This document shows positions 56,741 to 64,000 of a stretch of DNA of 64,000 nt, piece after piece (position 1 is the stretch's first letter; the number at the start of each line of letters is the position of its first letter). The position numbers and the translations under genes were made by a program. The DNA comes from Manis javanica (taxonomy: Eukaryota; Chordata; Mammalia; Pholidota; Manidae), in the NCBI RefSeq assembly GCF_040802235.1, contig NC_133167.1, forward strand, positions 2,681,001 through 2,745,000. The letters run 5' to 3'. A model generated the notes under the pieces. The model saw only the letters and a list, made by a program, of their open reading frames with translations. It made no database searches and was not told where the DNA came from.

Positions 56741-59620
56741 TCTATCCAGCAAAAAGGAAGTTTGTCTCTAAAGTCAAAACCCAATTTTTATGTACTGAAA
56801 TATACATTTCATAAACATGAGAGAAACACTTACAATGATCAAGCTCTCTATTCTTTTCCACTCGCTTGGGTGCTTGTAAAGTGATAGCGTTATTCAGCCT
56901 TGGTGCGTCTGTGAGGCATTTTACTAATGACGACTACTGAGCACACAGCGAGCGCTGTGCCGGGGCCTTCGGGGATGGTTCCTGAGGAAGGCTGCTGAGG
57001 AGGCACCTCGTAGACCCTCAGACAAGGGGAGCAGGGCTGCCCCGGCCCAAGAGGCTGCCCTGAGACTTGCCCTGGCTTTACCTGGGGCCACAGGGATGCT
57101 CCCCCAAACTGGAAGGGGCCTTGAGGCAGGCCTGCTCCCCAGGCACCTGTCAGCCTGCCTGGGCCCAGGGACCACTCTTCACCACCACACGGCTTTGCCA
57201 AATCTTCTGAGAGTGCAGTCAGCCCAAGACCCCCGCACCAGGGCTCCCCTCGGCCCCCGGGTGGGCCCTTACCCACCAACTCTCAGGTGTGCCCCTGACA
57301 ATTCCCTGCACCTGGAATCCCATCTTGGCGTCTTGGAAAACCCTGGCCAAGACATTTTACGGAATGAATGCAACACCCTTGCAGGCAGACGCTCATATCA
57401 TCCCGTTTTCTGGCTGAGGGGAAGGGGTGGGGATGGTGGGGACAATGGGAGGCCAGTGAGGAAGGTGGTCTCACTTCCTGAGGCGGAGCTGGCCTTTCTT
57501 CACAGGCTATGATGACAGGAAACACACTTTTGATGACTTTAAAGTAGGCAATATCTTTTCAGATACCTGACTCTGAGCTCTATGAAATTTGGCAAAGTCT
57601 TTCAGATTAGACCTTTCCAGAGAGTGCTCTGAAAACACATTCTTCCACATAAAACCTCTGGTGTTAGTGACCGAGTACTCTCAGCCTGTTTCCTTTTAAT
57701 GTGACAAGGGTCACAAGGGGCCACATGCTGAGGTGCTAAAGGCCCCAGGAGGCCTGTGTGCTGCCGATTCTCCCCTTGGTCAAGGCTGGAAAATCGTATT
57801 CATCGTGGCCAGTGGTCCGGCAGGAGAGCACAGCCACTTAGAAAGATGCCAGGTGGGCCATGCATTTCCGTCAGGCCCTGCCCACCCACCTGACCACAGC
57901 CGCGTGAGACAAGGGCCCTGACAAACCCCATCTGGATTGCTCAGCATGGCGACGAAAAACTGGAGAGGTGGTTCCCATTTGAATGTTTCTGTGCTTGTGC
58001 ATACACGCCCACATACATCTCACATGCACGTACTACCCACCCACCCACACCACGTTGCACCCACACACCTTGGAGATGTCACAGCCTACAGCTGATTCTG
58101 GGAGGCCCCCTTGCTCAGCCCCAGGTGAGGTGCTGGGCCCTGCAGACCTACATGTGGCCTGACCACCTGTGGGGACCTGAGGGTGATGGGGATGCCCGGG
58201 GAGCTGGGGGCCTGGGTCCCCACCACCAGTGGATCTTGGGCAGGAGGGCCTCATTGGAAGAGACCGCCGCAGCAGCCAGAGGGGGTAGGACTCACGTAGG
58301 GCCAGAAAGAAGGTGCCTCCAGCAAAGCACATGTAGTTATGGGACACACTGCCAAGGCGGCCAGGTTAGGGCCCATGTTCCTGCCTGTGGGCACCTGCCG
58401 CCTTTGCTCTCGGGTGGCGAAGTTTATTAAGATGTCCTCAAGCCTGCGACACGTGCTGCCTGCTGCCTGCTGCTCCTGAGGTCTCGCCATCCCTGAGCCC
58501 ATGGCCCCTGGGCCCCGGCCCTCTTCCTGCACCTGGGCCCCTCCCCAGAGCCTGCTGTCCGTCCACTTGCATGAGCAGCTTCCCAGGGAGCAGGCAGGGA
58601 TAAACGGAGACGATCACCCTACTTCCTTCCGGCTCTCACGGCCCTGAGTTTCTGACATGTGAAGACAGAGGGAGCTGGGACCCAGGATAGCAGCCTGACC
58701 CACCCCCTCCCTGAGGTCCTAAGTGGACCCTGAAATCCCTGGGTGTCCGAGGCGATTTCCCCTCTGTTAGCACACCCTGGGGTCCTTCCCTGTAGGGCAC
58801 AGCCTGGCATAGCCAGGGTGCCGTGGTCTCCCTCGGCTGGTGCCTCTGCAAACCAGGGGCTTCTTGTGACGGATGCACCCTTGTAGGGACGGTGGACGCC
58901 CTGGAGGAGCTGGGCGAGCCTGGCCTGCTTAGCTGAGTGGGGCAGTGGGTGCCCCCCTGTGGCTGTGGTATGCTAATGCTGACTAGTCCTGAAGGTAACA
59001 GCGTGGGCTGTTCAGCCAAGCACAGGGGAGTGTGTGTCTGTATGATGGGCAGCGACACCCCCATCAGTCACCCTGAGAACGGGGAGGTCCTGGGTCAGGG
59101 AACCCTGGAGCAGGCTGGGGGCTGCAGGGACCTCAGAGGAGAGGACATCTGGGAAGGACTGTGCAGGAGCTCCCTTCCAGGATCCAGAACCTTCTGGAAG
59201 CCCAGCTATAAGCAGGGCTCTGGGAAGGATGGTGACTGGGGGACCAGCAGCAGCCTGGGGGGTGCACTTACGTGCAGAGGAAATAGTCGGTGAAACCCTC
59301 ATGGACAGAAGGGAGGTGGTGCCCAGACCGCAGGGCTGGTGAGACATCCCTGGGGAGGGGCCTCAGTGGAAACCGAGCAAGCCTGGCCGGGTCATGTCTG
59401 TGAATCACACTCCTCCGAGCCGGGGTTCTAGACGCTGTGCGGGCCCCAGCCTCCCCCAGGAGCACCTCCAGCGCACAGAGCACCTCACCGCCACGTGGGC
59501 CTGACCGCCACCGTCTCTCATCGGCGCTCCCTGCGGCGGTGCCCACCAGAGGGAGAGGGCACCTGAGGGGCTAGTGTTCTCCCCTTGTACCTCACTGACC
59601 CATGCCCAGAAGCGATGACG
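56740..59620. other. Intergenic downstream of RAMP1, unassigned
   Basis: No exon, RNA gene or clear transposon recognised. 58030-58050 has a short (ccca)n-like run. Chance frames up to 142 codons lack domains. Confidence 0.45.
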
Positions 59621-59623
59621 CTT

Positions 59624-59939
59624 TCCACATTCAAGGACATCTTTTTAATCACAAACTATTTATCCACAGACTGACTAGAGGTTGGAACAGAACCACAGAT
59701 GGTTTATAACCACTTGGGAGACAGAGCTTGGAACAGGGAAGGTGACAGTCAAACCCCTTGCCCGTTCCTAGCCCCCGGGCTCCCTTCCTGGGGTGGGGGC
59801 CTCCAGGGTAATGCCTGTACACGACCTGTGCAAAATTCCATAGGTCTTCTCGGGTAGAAGAGGGGGTTTGGGGCTGCCCTGCCATTAGGGCCCTGGGAGC
59901 TCTGGCCAGGCCGGGCCCACGGCTCCCCAGGCCGCAGGC
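59624..59939 (-). other. RAMP1: RAMP1 3' UTR
   Basis: Non-coding sequence between the RAMP1 stop codon and the poly(A) signal, about 315 bases, similar in length to what I recall for human RAMP1. The cleavage site is estimated 15-25 bases past the signal and followed by TG-rich sequence. Short reading frames in it are not supported as genes. Confidence 0.75.
59644..59649 (-). terminator. RAMP1: RAMP1 poly(A) signal (ATTAAA)
   Basis: The minus strand reads gattaaaaag, giving the common variant hexamer ATTAAA. It lies about 290 bases after the stop codon and is followed within 20-30 bases by a T/G-rich stretch (tgtccttgaatgtgg). A weaker GATAAA lies slightly upstream on the same strand. Confidence 0.7.
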
Positions 59940-60195
59940 CTACACGATGCCCTCCGTGTGCTTGCTCCTCCAGACCACCAGCATCGTCACCAGCAGGGTC
60001 ACCAGGACGGGCACCACAATAAAGGGGCAGAGGACACTGCCGGGCGGGTCCCGCGCAGCCCTGCCCGAGACGGGGCAGCTCCTGAAGTAGTGCTGGTGCA
60101 CGGCGATGAAGAACCTGTCCACCTCTGCGTTTGGCCAGAAGCAGTCCAGCTTCTCCGCCACATGCCTGGTGCAGTCCGTGAGCTCTTCATAGCGC
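59940..60195 (-). CDS. RAMP1: RAMP1 last coding exon: residues 65-148 and stop
   Basis: RAMP1 is a single-pass membrane chaperone. With CALCRL it forms the CGRP receptor, and with the calcitonin receptor the AMY1 amylin receptor. The exon follows a clear acceptor (ctgtctgcag, minus strand) and runs in one frame to TAG (59942-59940). It holds the C-terminal half of the extracellular domain, with [12 protein letters not shown] and YFRSC. Cysteines at 72, 82 and 104 match three of the six disulfide cysteines. The membrane segment spans about 122-139 ([18 protein letters not shown]) and the tail is RSKHTEGIV. Numbering by the 148-residue human protein fits without gaps. Differences from human recalled from memory include Trp74 to Arg, Tyr120 to Cys, and the tail QSKRT to RSKHT. 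Exons 1-2 are outside the window. Confidence 0.97.
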
Positions 60196-60369
60196 CTGCA
60201 GACAGAGAAGCAGATAGTCAGTCTCCAGATGGCAGCCCAGGGCAACAGCCCTCTCCAGACCCTGGTTGTCCCCTCAGCCTGCTACCTCCCAGCCGTCCAC
60301 AGGACTCGCCAGGAGCCCCACCTCCCAGCCCCAGCGCCCCGCTGTGCAGGAGTTCCCGTGGTACTTCCC

Positions 60370-60512
60370 CCTCCCTTGTGCCAGGCTCATACTTATTTCG
60401 CTCAGTGAGTGCAAGTGCCGCGAGGACAGGGGTCTGGCCCACTCGCTCACCTCTGTAACCCCAGGGCCTAGATGAATACTTGGTGTGTGGCCAGCAATAG
60501 GAAATTGGGTTT
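60370..60512 (+). repeat. L2/MIR-type fragment in RAMP1 intron 2
   Basis: 'gtgccaggctcatacttatt' and 'ctcacctctgtaaccccagg', then 'gcctagatgaatacttgg', the common L2/MIR terminal wording. Confidence 0.55.
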
Positions 60513-60514
60513 TT

Positions 60515-61030
60515 ATTGTGGTAAAATAAAAAAAATTTTTTTTTTTACCATTTTAACTATTTTTAAGAGTATAACTCGGTGGTGTAAGTAAAACCATGGC
60601 CACCGTCATCTCCAGAAATCTTTCATCTTCCCAAAAGAAACTCTGTCCCCCTTGAACAGCACCTGCTCATAACGCCAGCCCTGGTGACCACCATTCTACG
60701 TTCTGACGGCTCCAGGCACCTCCAGAAGGCGACTCACATGGTACCTGTCCTTTTGTGACTGGCTTATCTCACTTAGTACGTCCTCAAGGTTCACACATGT
60801 CGTATCATGTGTCAGAATGTCCTTGCTTTTCAAGGCTGAATGACTTTCTGTTGTTCGTACATCGTTCGTTGTGTTTATCTGCTCCTTGATGGGCACTTGG
60901 GGTTTCAGCTGTTGTGCGAATGTGGCTGCTGTGAACAGGGGTGTGCAAATAGTTCCCTGAGTCCCTGCTCTCAAGCCGTTTGGGTGTATACCCCGAAGTG
61001 ACTTGCTGGGTGCTACAGTGATTCTTCATT
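60515..61030 (-). repeat. Old L1 3' end, inverted, in RAMP1 intron 2
   Basis: Poly-T start then antisense L1: 'ggccaccgtcatctccagaa', 'gactggcttatctcacttag', 'cttcaaggctgaatgac'-like text. Reverse reading gives a decayed ORF2 end (VLSEISQSQKDRYHVS). Confidence 0.85.
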
Positions 61031-62289
61031 TAATGCTTTGAGTAAATTGTATTTTAATAAATGAAGATTCAGTGCTGGGGGAAAGTAAAGTGAAGTTACA
61101 AGAAGGTGAATTTGCTTCTGCTCCTGCTTATTATGTAGAAAATGTGGGGTGTTGCTCCTACCTGAACAGCAAAAGCTGAAGAAACTACAAAATCACACAT
61201 GTTCCTGCGCCCACCAGAGCCGAGACTGCAAGGTGATGAAGGAGCTTGGGTTTCAAGGAGGAGCGATGCAGAGACTGTCTCACCTGGGGCAGAGCATGGC
61301 GACGAGACAGCTGCCTTCCAGAGGTGGGAGGAAATCAGTTATTTCCTAAACTGCCCAAGGCCACATGTGGGCTAGAGGATCAGTCTGGAATGCCCGGGCC
61401 TCAGACACACCAGTTACTCTTTCCCATGAGGCTCCTGTGGGTGCTTGTGAGAAAGAGTAGGGGCAGGCAGGGGATTAGCTGCCACTTGGGTCCATGCACA
61501 GACCCCACACATATCTTGAATACTTCGTCACATAAGAAGAAACAGCCTTGTGCCCCGGAGGACGAGAAGCTCATCTTGATGAAAGAGGCCCACAGTCCTT
61601 CCCACTTTCCCAGATCCTTCTCTCTTGGGAGGCAAAGCCCTAAACTGCTGAGAGAGGGACAGCATAGCCTTTCAGCCCCAGGGCACAAGAAGCCATAGTA
61701 TGGTTGAGAGAAGGATGGGAAAAAGACACTTTTCCTTTGGGAGAGCAGTAGGAAACTGCCCTGGGTCTAGGATCCTGCACAATACCAAACAGGTCTCCTG
61801 TCACCAGGAGAGGGGCAGGAATCTCCAACCCAAGACCCCACAGGCCCAGGGCAGAGTTTGGCTGGGGGACGAGGCCAAGGGCATGGGGCCAGTCTGAGCT
61901 GAGGCTGGGCCAGGACACAGGGGACTTTCCCCCTACTCCCAGGATGAACCTGATGTGGAATTACAAGCAACAGCAGCGTGCTGCTGGGAGAGCGTGGAGA
62001 GAGACCCACTGCATGGCACAGGCATGCAGGGTGCACACCATGCCAAGGAATGTTCTTCAGCACCCACTCTGAGCACTAGGCAATGCAGCCCATTGCTAGA
62101 GGTATTGAGGCCTGAGGTGCTCTGAAGGTGCCACAGTGACAAGTCCCAAACCTGGCTCAACACTTGACAAGACCAGCTCGAATCCCATGCTGACAGCTGA
62201 CAGAAGAGGCTTACCCATTTCCAGATGCAAACACACCCACCTCAGTCTCTTCCGTTCTACACATGAATGTTCAGAATTCAATAAAACAT

Positions 62290-63245
62290 TATGAATTTTT
62301 CATTCAAAAGCAACAAAACAAAAAATAACCCATTGTCAGGAGATAAAGCAGTCAACAGAATCAGACTCAGGGATGACCCAGATGTTGTAAATGTCTTTTA
62401 GGGACTTTAAAAGATTAATATGATAAAGGGTACAGTTGGCAATGTAGACAATAGGCATGACAGATAGAGAATTTCAGTAGAAATTCTGGGCAGACATGAA
62501 CTATCCAAAGAGACATGCTAGAAACAAGTACACACAGAATCAGAGAAAATTCCTTTGATGAGCTTATCAGCAAACCTGACGTCTGAGGAGTGAATTAGTG
62601 AATGTGAAGATACATTAGTAGAAATTGCCCAAACTGAGACACAAAGAGAAAACACACACACCATCCAAGAGCTGTGGTGAATTAACAGCAGTGTCAATAA
62701 TCTCAGCTCCAATTTGTAATCTGAATCCCAGAAGGAGAGGGAATGCAGCAGGAGAAATATTTGGAGAGAATGGCTGAAAATTTTCCAAAAATAGAGACAT
62801 ACAGAAAAAAAGGCAACAGCAACAATGATCAGTCATGTAGACATATCAAACAAATGGCTGAAAACCAAAGATAAAGGGGAAAAAATTCGAGAAAAAAATC
62901 TCAGAGGCATTCAGAGAAAAAAGACATGTACAGAGGAACAATGACTTCTTATCTGAGACTATGCAAGGCAGAAGACAATGGGGTGACAAAGTACTGGTGA
63001 CAGTGGAAGACATGCATCTGCCCAGTATCCTACACCTGCAAAAATATCTTCCAAATATGAAGCTGAAATAAAGACTTTTTCAGATAAAAAGTTGAGAGAA
63101 TTCATTGCTAGCCAACCTGTGCTACAAAAAATGTTAAAGTTCTTCAGTCAAAAGAATATATCAGAAATAATTCTGGACCACACAAAGACATGAAAAGATC
63201 CATAGACAGTAAAAATGAAGATATTTAAAAGACACGTTAATTTTA
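62290..63245 (+). repeat. Old L1 (ORF1 region) fragment in RAMP1 intron 2
   Basis: 'aggagataaagcagtcaac', 'gaattagtgaatgtgaag', 'aatggctgaaaattttcc', 'agactatgcaaggcagaaga', 'gctacaaaaaatgttaaag': the wording of ancient L1 (or HAL1) ORF1-region copies, all frames broken. Confidence 0.7.
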
Positions 63246-63639
63246 ATCTAGAAAGTGAGTAAATGGAGCAGAGGCCATGAATCACCATTGAGGAGACCCT
63301 CCAGGGGGTTTAAAGGGCTGCACGGGAAGGGAGGGACTCCCCAGCACCCACACGCCCTCTCCTCTGGTCCCTGTTCTGTGGTCTCTAAGTCGTTAGCTCA
63401 CTGTTTCCTGTGCCGGCTGCTCTCTAGGTCATCCCAAGGGCACAGGAGCCTGGGCCCTCCCCCAGCCCATGTGTGGGGTAAGTGGATGAGGCGCGAGGAG
63501 GGACACAGGCAGCAGAGGGCATGTGGGACCCATGTCTGCTGGGGGGCATGGTTCTTCAGAGCAAACAAGGTCTCATGTGTCAAGTAGGGAACAGAGGTGG
63601 GAAAAGCCACAGGAAGTCAAGACAGGTTGGGTCTCATGT

Positions 63640-63720
63640 GAGGAAAAATGGGTTTAGTCTATTCCAAGTGCCTGGCACAACGTAAGTGCTAAATGTGTCA
63701 GGTATTGTTAAAAACCAAAG
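63640..63720 (+). repeat. MIR/L2 terminal fragment
   Basis: 'caagtgcctggcacaacg' then 'taagtgctaaatgtgtc' fits the common MIR/L2 end. Confidence 0.45.
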
Positions 63721-64000
63721 CCCAGTCTTTCTAACTGGTTCGTGATCAGCTACAGGGACACACATTACAAGCTGATTTGAATGACGGTCTCCTTGCCTCA
63801 GCCCCACCAAACCCGAGAGTAGTTTCTGGTGCTCGGCAGACCTGGTGACAGACCGCGATCCTAAATGCTGGCCCCGTCCTCTGTGCCTGAGGAATGGGAG
63901 CTGGGATGTCCCCAGCAGGAGGTGCTGCCATCTCTGGGCTGCCCAACCAGGGAGGGAGGGAGCCCCTGACCCAGGGAACTGGGACACCACACAGCCCCCT

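Larger units (their letters stand above)
60196..64000 (-). other. RAMP1: RAMP1 intron 2 (partial)
   Basis: Inferred intronic sequence upstream of the RAMP1 last exon. I looked for exon 2 (which should encode residues around NYGALLRELC and ETLWCDWG) in this stretch and did not see it, so the intron continues past the window end. It contains an L2/MIR piece near 60.4 kb, an antisense old L1 at 60.5-61.0 kb, a sense old L1 at 62.3-63.2 kb, and otherwise unassigned sequence. Confidence 0.8.

Noticed and set aside
1-64000. CRISPR arrays, operons, tRNA or rRNA genes, phage or plasmid features
   Set aside because: None seen; exon structure, CpG islands and mammalian repeats explain the window. Regularly spaced short repeats are limited to a minisatellite and microsatellites.

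Overview
The window is ordinary placental-mammal nuclear DNA. It has widely spaced small exons with GT/AG borders, one strong promoter CpG island, and a dense background of LINE-1, MaLR-type LTR, MIR and Tigger-type relics. It contains no bacterial-style operons, CRISPR array or tRNA/rRNA gene. Two known genes are recognisable from their protein sequence, both on the minus strand. The 5' part of UBE2F, the NEDD8-conjugating E2 that works with RBX2 and cullin-5, has its promoter CpG island near 23.2-24.3 kb. Its exons are at 19369-19506 (start codon), 10364-10393 and 7833-7898; the catalytic exons lie beyond base 1. The last coding exon and 3' UTR of RAMP1, the CGRP-receptor accessory protein, are at about 59.6-60.2 kb; its earlier exons lie beyond base 64000. 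The order and orientation (RAMP1 upstream of UBE2F, same strand) match what I know of human 2q37.3.

Layout. 1-23.8 kb is UBE2F, mostly introns, with a cluster of nested L1s at 2-5 kb and two copies of a 223-bp segment at 5.9 and 6.9 kb. A 201-bp segment is also present twice, at 15.7 and 17.7 kb. 23.2-24.3 kb is the UBE2F CpG island, followed by a 759-bp young-looking L1 insertion with a perfect target-site duplication. 25-59 kb is intergenic: MIR, Tigger, MLT1 and L1 fragments, a second, gene-less CpG-rich block at 33.8-34.7 kb, a rearranged old L1 at 39.6-42.4 kb, an L1 inserted head-on into an older L1 at 44-45.7 kb, a C-rich minisatellite at 51.8 kb and a (CA)n tract at 55.3 kb. 59.6-64 kb is the RAMP1 3' end and part of its last intron.

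Taxon. No Alu, B1/B2, carnivore tRNA-Lys SINE, ruminant BOV or horse ERE elements were seen. The youngest insertions are 3' ends of one or two L1 subfamilies. From memory these L1 3' UTRs resemble pangolin (Pholidota) L1s, but that is an inference I could not check.

I did not find a new multi-gene system. The observations most worth following are the local near-identical duplications, the RAMP1 residue-74, residue-120 and C-tail changes, the in-frame UBE2F micro-exon, and the orphan CpG island.
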